This document shows positions 1 through 6,075 of a stretch of DNA of 6,362 bases, piece by piece. The notes beneath the pieces are model-generated. The model did not search any database and had not been told where the DNA came from. It was given only the letters and a program-made list of their open reading frames with translations. The position numbers and the translations under genes were made by a program. How positions within the stretch are numbered: the first letter of the stretch is position 1; each line of letters begins with the position of its first letter. Source of the stretch: Chloroflexota bacterium (GTDB taxonomy: Bacteria > Chloroflexota > Dehalococcoidia > Plut-88900); the NCBI GenBank assembly GCA_022566235.1, contig JADFJI010000143.1, positions 1 through 6,362 of the forward strand, read 5' to 3'.

Positions 1-723
1 ATGATAGATTCTCTGACCACCGGCTCCCTGGCTGGTTTCATAGCCGAACCGATACTCAGCGCTGCCGGTATCATCGAGCCTCCCCCCGGATACTTCCAGG
101 TCGTGAAGGAGCTGTGCCATGAGAGGGGGATGCTGTTCATTCTGGACGAGGCCCAGACGGGCCTGGGCAGGGTGGGCGCAATGTTCGCCTTCCAGCAGGA
201 TGGTGTGGTCCCGGATATCCTGGCCCTCTCCAAGACCCTGGGTGCGGGGATGCCCCTCTCGGCCGTCATCACCTCAGCAGAGATAGAGGAGGACGTGCAC
301 CGGAAGGGGATGGCTTTCATGTCCTCTCACCAGAACGATCCCTTTGCCGCAGCGGTCGGCCTTGCCGTCCTGGACGTCATCATCGAGGAGGGGCTGGTCG
401 AGGAGGCCCAGAAGAAGGGCCAGTACCTGAGGGACGCTTTCAACAACCTGAAGGAGGAGCACCCCATAATAGGCGATGTGCGGGGCCGGGGCCTTCTCCT
501 GGGGATAGAGCTGGTGAAGGACCCGGTGAGCAAGGAGCCCGCCGGAGAGGAGGCAGACCTGTTGACCCGGCGGTGCCTGGAAAACGGACTGGTCCTTCAG
601 CAGGCCTCCTATGCCAACATAGGCAACGTGTGGCGTATCGCTCCGCCCCTCACCATCACCTACGAAGAGCTGGACAGAGGTGTTTCCATTCTCGAAGATA
701 CGATGCTGGAGGTGGGCCTCTGA
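1..723 (+). CDS. 2,2-dialkylglycine decarboxylase-like class III aminotransferase, 5'-truncated
   Basis: C-terminal 240 residues of a PLP-dependent, fold-type I, class III aminotransferase-family enzyme. Visible: FIAEP at 13-17, the PLP-ring aspartate in DEAQTG (D49, Q52), the Schiff-base lysine K78 in LSKTLGAG, SSHQNDP at 108-114, GDVRGRGLLLG near 158-168 and the substrate-carboxylate arginine R212 in WRIAPPLT. The spacings D49-K78 (29) and K78-R212 (134) equal those of D243, K272 and R406 in Burkholderia dialkylglycine decarboxylase. D113 falls where that enzyme's alkali-metal ligand D307 lies, and DEAQTG has its alanine where GABA aminotransferases usually have valine. That family converts dialkylglycines plus pyruvate to ketone, CO2 and alanine in the cytoplasm. 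About 194 residues are missing at the left, so the ATG at position 1 is an internal methionine and not the start. The aldehyde dehydrogenase follows 100 bp downstream on the same strand. The fold and cofactor chemistry are secure. Decarboxylase versus plain aminotransferase is inferred from recalled sequence similarity. Confidence 0.8.
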   Translation: MIDSLTTGSLAGFIAEPILSAAGIIEPPPGYFQVVKELCHERGMLFILDEAQTGLGRVGAMFAFQQDGVVPDILALSKTLGAGMPLSAVITSAEIEEDVHRKGMAFMSSHQNDPFAAAVGLAVLDVIIEEGLVEEAQKKGQYLRDAFNNLKEEHPIIGDVRGRGLLLGIELVKDPVSKEPAGEEADLLTRRCLENGLVLQQASYANIGNVWRIAPPLTITYEELDRGVSILEDTMLEVGL

Positions 724-750
724 TGCCCGTGGCCCGAATCGAGATTGGGT

Positions 751-756
751 TATAAT
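751..756 (+). promoter_or_regulatory. possible -10 box before the aldehyde dehydrogenase gene
   Basis: A perfect TATAAT lies 67 nt before the ATG at 824. No acceptable -35 hexamer is found 16-18 nt upstream (about 727-734 reads CCGTGGCC) and there is no extended -10 TGn. It sits between two copies of AATCGAGAT (737-745 and 777-785), which could be a regulator site. The gap is short enough for read-through from the upstream gene, so an independent promoter is only a possibility. Confidence 0.3.
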
Positions 757-810
757 AGGCCCGGCTCAGCCCCGATAATCGAGATACACCTGCTGATATT
801 CATTGCATGG

Positions 811-817
811 AAGGAGG
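811..817 (+). promoter_or_regulatory. ribosome binding site of the aldehyde dehydrogenase gene
   Basis: AAGGAGG lies 6 nt before the ATG at 824, an optimal Shine-Dalgarno arrangement. It fixes the start at 824 and rules out an in-frame TTG at 803, since the Shine-Dalgarno itself would then be inside the coding sequence. The second ATG at 830 is 12 nt away and less favourable. Confidence 0.85.
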
Positions 818-823
818 ACCACT

Positions 824-2236
824 ATGAAAATGTACATTAGTGGAGAGTGGGTCGATAAGGATAACAAAATACCCGTCGTTAATCCCTTCAATGGCGAGCA
901 GATCGATACCATCCCCGCCGGTGACGAGTCCGATGTGGACGCCGCCATCGCCAGCGCGGTCCGAGGGGCCAAGGTGATGGCCAAGATGCCCGGCCATGAG
1001 CGCTACCGGATCCTGAAAAAGGCCGCCGACCTTCTGGAAGAGAGGAGGGAGGACCATGCCCGGATCATAACCCTGGAGGAGGGCAAGGTCATTGCCGAGG
1101 GCAGGGTGGAGGTCGACCGGGCCGTCCAGACCCTTATCGGCTCCGCTGAGGAGGCCAAGAGGATACATGGTGAGACGGTCCCCCTGGACGGCGCTCCTAG
1201 CTGGTCGGGCCAGTTCGGGTTCACAATACGGGTCCCCTGCGGCGTCGTCGCCGCCATCAGCCCCTTCAACTTTCCACTGAATCTGGTCATGCACAAGGTG
1301 GGCCCGGCCCTGGCTGCCGGCAACTCGGTGATAATCAAACCGGCCACGGATACCCCCCTCTCGGCCCTGAAGCTGGTGGAGGTCCTGCTGGATGCGGGGC
1401 TGCCGCCAGAGGCTATCCAGTGCGTCACCGGCAGCGGCAGGGTGATCGGAGATTCCATCAGCGGCGATCCCAGGATACGCAAGATCACCTTCACCGGCAG
1501 CAAGGAGGTAGGGGAGCATATCTGCAGGATCGCCGGCATAAAGAAGGTGACCATGGAGCTGGGCTCCAACAGCCCCTTGATAGTCATGCCGGACGCCGAT
1601 ATGGACAAGGTGATCAAGGCCACGGTGGTCGGTGGCTTTGCCAATTCGGGCCAGGTGTGCATCTCCACCCAGCGGGTACTGGCCGACAGAAGCATCTACT
1701 CCGATCTGTTGGATGGCCTCAAGATCGGGGTGGAGGCCATCAAAATGGGCAACCCAATAACCGAGGGGATGCAGATGGGTCCGATGATACGGGAAGAGGA
1801 TGCCGTGCGGGTCGGCGAGTGGATATCGGAGGCCGTGGCCGGAGGCGCGAGGGTGCTCACCGGCGGCGACCGGGAAGGGGCCTTCTTTGCCCCCACGATA
1901 GTCGCCGACGTCAAGCCCGAGATGCGGGTCTCCTGTGATGAGCTGTTCGGGCCCGCGGTGGCCGTCACCCCCGTGGACGATATCAACGATGCCATCGCCC
2001 TGGCCAACGATAGCGAGTACGGTCTCTCCGCCGGCATCTTCACCCAGAATATCGACTGGGCCATGAAGTTCGCAAAGGAAGTAGAGTCGGGCAGCCTCCA
2101 CATCAACTGGAGTCCCCAGTGGCGCGCCGACCTGATGCCCTACGGAGGGCTGAAAAACAGCGGCATGGGCAAGGAAGGCCCTCGCTACGCCGTCGAGGAG
2201 ATGACCGAGTTGAAGATGGTGGTGATGCACCTGTAA
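824..2236 (+). CDS. NAD(P)-dependent aldehyde dehydrogenase
   Basis: Complete 470-residue member of the aldehyde dehydrogenase superfamily, a usual length (about 470-500), cytoplasmic with no signal peptide. It oxidises an aldehyde to its carboxylate through a covalent thiohemiacetal. Visible in order: N-terminal MYISGEWV; oxyanion asparagine N149 in PFNFPLN; cofactor lysine K172 in IIKPA; FTGS at 223-226 of the Rossmann fold; general base E245 in MELGSNSP; nucleophile C279 in SGQVCIS; cofactor-ribose glutamate E373 in ELFGP; C-terminal PYGGLKNSGMGKEG. All catalytic residues are present, and retention of E245 fits a hydrolytic dehydrogenase better than a CoA-acylating one. The overall look resembles succinate-semialdehyde and lactaldehyde dehydrogenases, but substrate cannot be read from sequence. 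The neighbouring PLP enzyme suggests an aldehyde made from an amine or amino acid (inference). The family call is very secure; substrate and NAD/NADP preference are open. Confidence 0.97.
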   Translation: MKMYISGEWVDKDNKIPVVNPFNGEQIDTIPAGDESDVDAAIASAVRGAKVMAKMPGHERYRILKKAADLLEERREDHARIITLEEGKVIAEGRVEVDRAVQTLIGSAEEAKRIHGETVPLDGAPSWSGQFGFTIRVPCGVVAAISPFNFPLNLVMHKVGPALAAGNSVIIKPATDTPLSALKLVEVLLDAGLPPEAIQCVTGSGRVIGDSISGDPRIRKITFTGSKEVGEHICRIAGIKKVTMELGSNSPLIVMPDADMDKVIKATVVGGFANSGQVCISTQRVLADRSIYSDLLDGLKIGVEAIKMGNPITEGMQMGPMIREEDAVRVGEWISEAVAGGARVLTGGDREGAFFAPTIVADVKPEMRVSCDELFGPAVAVTPVDDINDAIALANDSEYGLSAGIFTQNIDWAMKFAKEVESGSLHINWSPQWRADLMPYGGLKNSGMGKEGPRYAVEEMTELKMVVMHL

Positions 2237-2435
2237 ATCTCGATCAGGCTGTTTTCCCAAGAGAATGAGGAACAGAATGAACTGCTGCTCTTCCGTTCAC
2301 AGCGGGCGTAAAGGGGAGCGCGGCCCGGTCCCCGGCAGGTCGACGCAGTGTATGGGTGGAAAAGGATGGGTCTGAGAGCCACTTCGGTTTCTCCATTGAG
2401 TTGCAACCAACCTCGGGAAAGGCCAGAATAGGGCC

Positions 2436-3329
2436 ATGAAAATAGGAGCCTTCGAGATCGCTGGCTCCCTGCCGGAGCTGGACAGGCCTCATGCCATCGC
2501 TATGATGAGGCCCTGGGTCGATGTGGGAAACATCGGGACCGTGGTGCTCACCCGCCTGGAGCGGCATTTTCAGGCCAAGGAGCTGGCGAAACTGGCCCAG
2601 CCTGGGCACTTCTTCGACTTTACCCGGTACCGGCCCATCCTCCGTTACGTGGACGGAGAGCGGCGTGTAACCATTCCCAACACCTTCATCAACTACTCCC
2701 AGCAGGAGGGCATGCGTGACCTCCTGTTCGTGCACCTTCTGGAGCCCCATTCCTCCGGCGAGGAATACATAAAGTCCGTGCTAAAGCTGTTCAAGACCCT
2801 GGGGGTCACCAGATACCTTCTGGTAGGGGGAATGTACGATGTGGTCCCCCACACCCGGCCGTTGCTGATCTCCGGCTCCTTGAGAATGGAGGGCGGTGAA
2901 GAGATAGCCGAGAGATTCCATATGAAAAGCAGCACCTACGAAGGCCCCACCAGCATCCTCTATATGGTGTCTCAGGAGGCCCGGCAGATGGGTATGGAGA
3001 CGGGCAATCTCACGGTACACCTACCCCAATACGTGCAGCTGGAGGAAGACCTATCGGGCGCTGCCGCGGCCCTCGAAGTCCTCGGTGCAATCTATTCCCT
3101 CCCAGCCGAGTTGGAGGGCAAGGAGGAGGGCGAGAGACAGTACCGGGAGCTCAGCGCCACAGTGGCCCGCAACCCCGAGCTAAGGGCCCTGGTCCAGCGG
3201 CTCGAAGCGTTATACGATTCGAGGTCCCCCAAGAAGGAGGAGGTGGAGGAGGAGGAAGAGGGGCCTCCTCTTTCCAGGGAGGTGGAGCAGTTTCTTCTGG
3301 ACATGGATAAGCGGCTAGGGGAAAACTAG
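2436..3329 (+). CDS. PAC2 family protein (proteasome-assembly-chaperone fold)
   Basis: 297-residue soluble protein recognised as PAC2 family by its N-terminal pattern RPWVDVGNIGTVVLTRLE (25-42), a central FINYSQQEGMRDLLFVH region (84-100) and the family signature GGMYDVVPHTRP (131-142). In eukaryotes PAC2-type proteins chaperone proteasome assembly. In bacteria and archaea they are widespread but mostly uncharacterised, so no biochemical role is claimed. After the globular part (about 1-225) comes a charged tail: a likely helical segment (226-262), a run of glutamates (268-275) and a final helix-like stretch (280-294). The tail may be a flexible or coiled-coil extension. The start has only a weak upstream purine stretch (GGGAAAGG, about 2415-2422), but its sequence matches the usual N-terminus of the family. 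It lies 199 bp after the aldehyde dehydrogenase with no proteasome gene nearby and shows no functional link to the enzymes around it. Confidence 0.9.
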   Translation: MKIGAFEIAGSLPELDRPHAIAMMRPWVDVGNIGTVVLTRLERHFQAKELAKLAQPGHFFDFTRYRPILRYVDGERRVTIPNTFINYSQQEGMRDLLFVHLLEPHSSGEEYIKSVLKLFKTLGVTRYLLVGGMYDVVPHTRPLLISGSLRMEGGEEIAERFHMKSSTYEGPTSILYMVSQEARQMGMETGNLTVHLPQYVQLEEDLSGAAAALEVLGAIYSLPAELEGKEEGERQYRELSATVARNPELRALVQRLEALYDSRSPKKEEVEEEEEGPPLSREVEQFLLDMDKRLGEN

Positions 3330-3401
3330 GCCGCCCGCGCCTCCAGGCCCTGGGCCTCCACTGTGGCATCGGCTACCTGCCCTATTATCTGTGCCTATTA
3401 G

Positions 3402-3549
3402 TAGGCTGGTGAAAAAGGGGTGTGCAGAGGGGCTAACCCCTCTGCAGGGAGTCTGATCCCGACATGTCGGGACTCAGATATAATCTATTCCCCCTTCCTG
3501 GCCAGGAAGGGGGCCAGGGGGATGGTGGAAAGGGTTTTTCAGTACCCTA
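3402..3549 (+). repeat. structured intergenic repeat, copy 1 (MITE/REP-like)
   Basis: A 148-bp element between the PAC2 and amidohydrolase genes. Its ends are imperfect inverted repeats: TAGGCTGGTGAAAAA (3402-3416) and TTTTTCAGTACCCTA (3535-3549), 12 of 15 positions complementary. Inside are three hairpins. A: 3423-3446, a perfect 10-bp stem with loop CTAA. B: 3452-3478, TCTGA/TCAGA arms extended by the palindrome TCCCGACATGTCGGGA (3457-3472) with one bulged C. C: 3490-3513, a perfect 24-nt palindrome whose half is CCCCCTTCCTGG. TATAAT (3479-3484) lies between B and C. It contains no ORF of its own. It matches copy 2 along its whole length apart from the centre of hairpin B. A non-autonomous transposon relic is the best reading; no clear target-site duplication was found. 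Confidence 0.85.
3479..3484 (+). promoter_or_regulatory. possible -10 box inside repeat copy 1
   Basis: Perfect TATAAT, 93 nt upstream of the amidohydrolase ATG, at the same place as in copy 2. There is no good -35 (17-nt spacing gives ATCCCG). A start site 7 nt downstream would fall at the first bases of hairpin C, so the transcript would begin with a stable 5' hairpin. Promoter activity is speculative. Confidence 0.25.
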
Positions 3550-3577
3550 TTGGTGAGGCTACTTTTAGAGGCGGGAT

Positions 3578-4681
3578 ATGGTGAAAAACGGGTTCAAGGT
3601 CATGGACTCGGACATGCACGTCATCGAGCCCCCTGACCTGTGGCAGCAATACATCGATGCCGACTTCCTGCAACGCGCCCCCAGGGGCATTAGTCGCTGG
3701 CCCGGGGACATGCAGATAGAGCTGGAAGGCCACCTGATGCCCAGCGTTCCGGGGGAGTGGGGTAAAGCGAGAGCTCAGGCCCAGGCGGATGCCTACCGGG
3801 ATGGATACGAACACGGCTTCGACGCCGGGTCTCAGGTACGGGCATTGGATGAGGAGGGGATCGATATCGCCGTCCTGTATCCAAGTCGGGGCCTCTTCTC
3901 TCTGGCGCTGAATACCATGGACCCCGGACTGGGTTCGGCCATTGCCAGGGCCTACAACCAGTGGCTCTACGATTTCTGCAGCATAGCGCCAGACCGGCTC
4001 TATGGCGCCGCCATGCTCTCTCCCTTCGATGTCCAATCGGCCTCAGGAGAGGCCAGAAGGGCCGTCGGTGAGCTGGGGTTTAAGGGTATTTTTCTGCGGC
4101 CCAACATCGTCAACGGACGCAACTGGCACGACCCCCACTACGACCCTCTGTGGGCCGAGATAGAGGGCCTGGATGTCCCCCTTGGCTTCCACGAAGGCGC
4201 CACCGCCGCGATGGAGCAAGTAGGCGGCCGGTTCGAGACCTACATGATGCACCATACCTGCTGTCATCCTATGGAGATGATGTTGGCGTTGGTGGACCTG
4301 ATAGGCGGAGGGGTCTTGGAGCGGTTCCCCAGGCTGAAAGTGGCCTTTCTGGAGGGCAACTGCGCCTGGGCCCCCTGGTTGCTGTGGCGGCTCGACGAGC
4401 ATTTCGAGCTGTCGGGGAGGTTCGAATCCCCCGGGCTTTCTCTCAAGCCCACCGAGTACTTCCGGCGTCAGTGTTACCTCTCCGTGGAGGCGGATGAAGA
4501 GCCGGCCCTCTTCGTGGAACAGTCAGGCCTGGCTACAAACATAGTCTTCTCCACCGATTACCCCCACAACGACTCCAAGTACCCCCATGCCATCGAAAGG
4601 TTCCTGGAGATGCCCTTCGAGGAGGAGACCAAGGCCAGCATCCTTTGGGACAACTGCGCCCGCCTCTACAACCTTTCATAG
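3578..4681 (+). CDS. Amidohydro_2 family metal-dependent hydrolase
   Basis: 367-residue cytoplasmic TIM-barrel protein of the amidohydrolase superfamily (Amidohydro_2, the group holding ACMSD and related decarboxylases and hydrolases); length is typical. Visible: N-terminal metal motif DSDMHVIEP, with D12 and H14 where many relatives have H-x-H; GFKGIFLRPN (167-176) on a barrel strand; metal histidine H205 in GFHEG; H230 within HHTCCHPMEMM as the likely next ligand; FLEGNCAWAPWLLWRLDEHFE (257-277), the conserved E-x4-W segment near the active site; and catalytic aspartate D327 in FSTDYPH. The start is ATG 3578 with AGAGG at 3567-3571, 6 nt upstream, and lies 28 nt beyond repeat copy 1. Members hydrolyse or decarboxylate diverse carboxylic or aromatic substrates, so the reaction cannot be assigned. 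It is preceded and followed by repeat copies, so it may be transcribed alone. Family assignment is strong; function is unknown. Confidence 0.93.
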   Translation: MVKNGFKVMDSDMHVIEPPDLWQQYIDADFLQRAPRGISRWPGDMQIELEGHLMPSVPGEWGKARAQAQADAYRDGYEHGFDAGSQVRALDEEGIDIAVLYPSRGLFSLALNTMDPGLGSAIARAYNQWLYDFCSIAPDRLYGAAMLSPFDVQSASGEARRAVGELGFKGIFLRPNIVNGRNWHDPHYDPLWAEIEGLDVPLGFHEGATAAMEQVGGRFETYMMHHTCCHPMEMMLALVDLIGGGVLERFPRLKVAFLEGNCAWAPWLLWRLDEHFELSGRFESPGLSLKPTEYFRRQCYLSVEADEEPALFVEQSGLATNIVFSTDYPHNDSKYPHAIERFLEMPFEEETKASILWDNCARLYNLS

Positions 4682-4687
4682 AGGCCA

Positions 4688-4703
4688 TCCCGACAGGTCG
4701 GTG
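4688..4703. repeat. short CCCGACA palindrome-like motif
   Basis: TCCCGACAGGTCGGTG lies 6 nt after the amidohydrolase stop and can form a 5-bp stem (CCGAC/GTCGG). It matches 13 of 16 bases of the palindrome TCCCGACATGTCGGGA found inside repeat copy 1 (3457-3472). No T-tract follows, so it is not a classic terminator. Confidence 0.4.
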
Positions 4704-4737
4704 CGTAGAACCGGCGGATTACACTCGTAGCATTTAG

Positions 4738-4879
4738 CAGGCTGATGAAATATGGGGTGTGCAGAGGGGCGAAGCCCCTTTGCCGGGAGTTTGAGGGTGC
4801 CCCTCAAATATAATTTCCTCCCCCTTCCTGGCCAGGAAGGGGGTCAGGGGGATGGTCGAAAGGCTTTTTCAGTACCCTC
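4738..4879 (+). repeat. structured intergenic repeat, copy 2 (MITE/REP-like)
   Basis: A 142-bp copy of the same element, in the same orientation, between the amidohydrolase and M24 genes. Left end CAGGCTGATGAAATA (4738-4752), right end TTTTTCAGTACCCTC (4865-4879). Hairpin A: 4761-4783, 10-bp stem with loop GAA and one G-T wobble. Hairpin B: 4790-4808, TTTGAGGG/CCCTCAAA with loop TGC. Hairpin C: 4820-4843, the same 24-nt palindrome as copy 1. TATAAT at 4809-4814. The segment after hairpin C (CAGGGGGATGGTCGAA, 4845-4860) supplies an ATG at 4852 that is in frame with the M24 gene. Confidence 0.85.
4809..4814 (+). promoter_or_regulatory. possible -10 box inside repeat copy 2
   Basis: Perfect TATAAT, 85 nt upstream of the M24 start, placed relative to hairpins B and C exactly as in copy 1. 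The -35 region at 17-nt spacing reads GGAGTT, a poor match. The corresponding bases in copy 3 (about 6191-6196, CTAAAT) have lost the consensus. Confidence 0.25.
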
Positions 4880-4884
4880 TTAGT

Positions 4885-4891
4885 AGAAAGG
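4885..4891 (+). promoter_or_regulatory. ribosome binding site that decides the M24 gene start
   Basis: AGAAAGG lies 8 nt upstream of ATG 4900 and just outside repeat copy 2. It supports 4900 over the in-frame ATG at 4852, which is inside the repeat directly behind a run of five G with no proper spacing. Confidence 0.7.
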
Positions 4892-4899
4892 TCATCCAC

Positions 4900-6075
4900 A
4901 TGACACCTACATCCAACCAACCCACCTCGGCCTATGCCATGTTTTCCCCGGGAGACATGGAGCGCCGTTACGTAAGGGCCAGAGAGCTGATGGCCAGGCG
5001 TGGACTGGACGTCCTCCTCGTGACCAACGAAGAGAATTTCCAGTATTTCACCGGCGCCACCGGCACCCTTGCCCTCCATTACTCCAACACCCGCCCTGCC
5101 GTCCTGGTCTTCCCCCTGAAGGGTGACCCTATATCCATTACCGGAGAGATGATAATCCAGGGGTTGGAGGTTTCCACCCATCTAAAGGACCTGAGGGGAT
5201 ACACCGACATACTCTCCTTTCCACTCCAGATGGTTGTGGAGGCGATAAGGGACGCGGGGCCCGATATCAAGAGGGTGGGCGTGGAGCTTGGCCAGGAGCA
5301 GCGAATGGGCATGCCCGTGGGCGACTACCTCGGCATTATCGAGGCCATGCCGGATGTCGTGTTCGAGGACGCGGCCGACATCTTCGTCTACCTGAGAATG
5401 ATCAAGACGCCGGAGGAGGTGGCCTATATGAAACAGGCCGCCGATATAACCGGTAGGGCTAGACAGCGCCTGTTCGATGAGGTGGTGCCCGGCATGACCG
5501 AACGGGATGTGGTCCGCAGGTTACGGGGTCTGATCCTGGAGGAGGGTGGAGACCGGACTTCCTTCGTGCACCTGGTCTGCGAGTTTCCCGCCAATCACAC
5601 CCAGAGCCACCTGGACCGCCCCCTGAAGAAAGGGAACATACTCTACGTGGATTCAGGGGCGTATGTCGGATGCTATACCATAGACTACGCCAGGCTCGCC
5701 ACCCTGGGCCCGGCTACCAGCGAGCATAAGAGGTGTCACAGCGTGTTGCTGGAAGCAAACCGGAGGATGATCGAAGCCCTCAGACCGGGGGTAAGCTGCT
5801 CCGAGCTCTTTCACATCGGAGCGGAGGTGATCCAGGAGTCGGGGTTCGAGATAACTCCCGTGGGCAGGATGGGCCACGGCCAGGGGATTCAACTCACCGA
5901 GCCACCCAGCGTCAGCCCCGACGACTCTACGGTCCTGGAGGAGGGCATGGTTATCAGCACCGAGCCAGAGATCGCCATGAACCTGCTATGGGAGGACGTC
6001 CACGTGATCACTGCGGACGGCCATGAGCAACTCACATCGGAGACGGTCGAGCTCAGGGAGATCCCCTTCGACTAA
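4900..6075 (+). CDS. M24 family metalloenzyme (Xaa-Pro peptidase/creatinase-like)
   Basis: 391 residues with the two-domain M24B layout: an N-terminal creatinase-like domain (about 20-165, with RARELMARRGLDVLLVTNEENFQYFTG at 26-52) and a C-terminal pita-bread catalytic domain (about 170-391). All five dinuclear-metal ligands can be placed: D251 in YVDSGAY, D262 in TIDYAR, H326 in MGHGQG, E355 in STEPEI and E365 in WEDVHVIT. H237 in NHTQSHL matches the conserved histidine before the first aspartate motif. The histidine of the usual HExP motif is replaced by threonine (T333 in QLTEPP), so this may not be a standard proline peptidase. M24B proteins include Xaa-Pro aminopeptidase, prolidase, creatinase and non-peptidase hydrolases or lyases; the substrate here is undetermined. 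No signal peptide is seen. The start at 4900 is chosen for its ribosome site; an in-frame ATG at 4852 would add 16 residues encoded mainly by the repeat. A hydrolytic role in use of peptides or N-substituted amino acids fits the neighbours but is inference. Confidence 0.92.
   Translation: MTPTSNQPTSAYAMFSPGDMERRYVRARELMARRGLDVLLVTNEENFQYFTGATGTLALHYSNTRPAVLVFPLKGDPISITGEMIIQGLEVSTHLKDLRGYTDILSFPLQMVVEAIRDAGPDIKRVGVELGQEQRMGMPVGDYLGIIEAMPDVVFEDAADIFVYLRMIKTPEEVAYMKQAADITGRARQRLFDEVVPGMTERDVVRRLRGLILEEGGDRTSFVHLVCEFPANHTQSHLDRPLKKGNILYVDSGAYVGCYTIDYARLATLGPATSEHKRCHSVLLEANRRMIEALRPGVSCSELFHIGAEVIQESGFEITPVGRMGHGQGIQLTEPPSVSPDDSTVLEEGMVISTEPEIAMNLLWEDVHVITADGHEQLTSETVELREIPFD

Noticed and set aside
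803..826. TTG at 803 as start of the aldehyde dehydrogenase
   Set aside because: It would place AAGGAGG inside the coding region and add seven residues not typical of the family; ATG 824 has ideal spacing.
800..2260. A 486-codon open frame on the minus strand
   Set aside because: It is the exact antisense of the aldehyde dehydrogenase, is rich in H, G, D and L as GC-phase shadows are, and has no recognisable domain.
2374..2393. Hairpin GAGAGCC/GGTTTCTC upstream of the PAC2 gene as a terminator or leader element
   Set aside because: The stem has a bulge and a wobble pair, no T-tract follows, and the surrounding 199-bp gap matches no known regulatory RNA.
3345..3357. AGGCCCTGGGCCT as a terminator after the PAC2 gene
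   Set aside because: There is only one central base, so no real loop, and no run of T follows.
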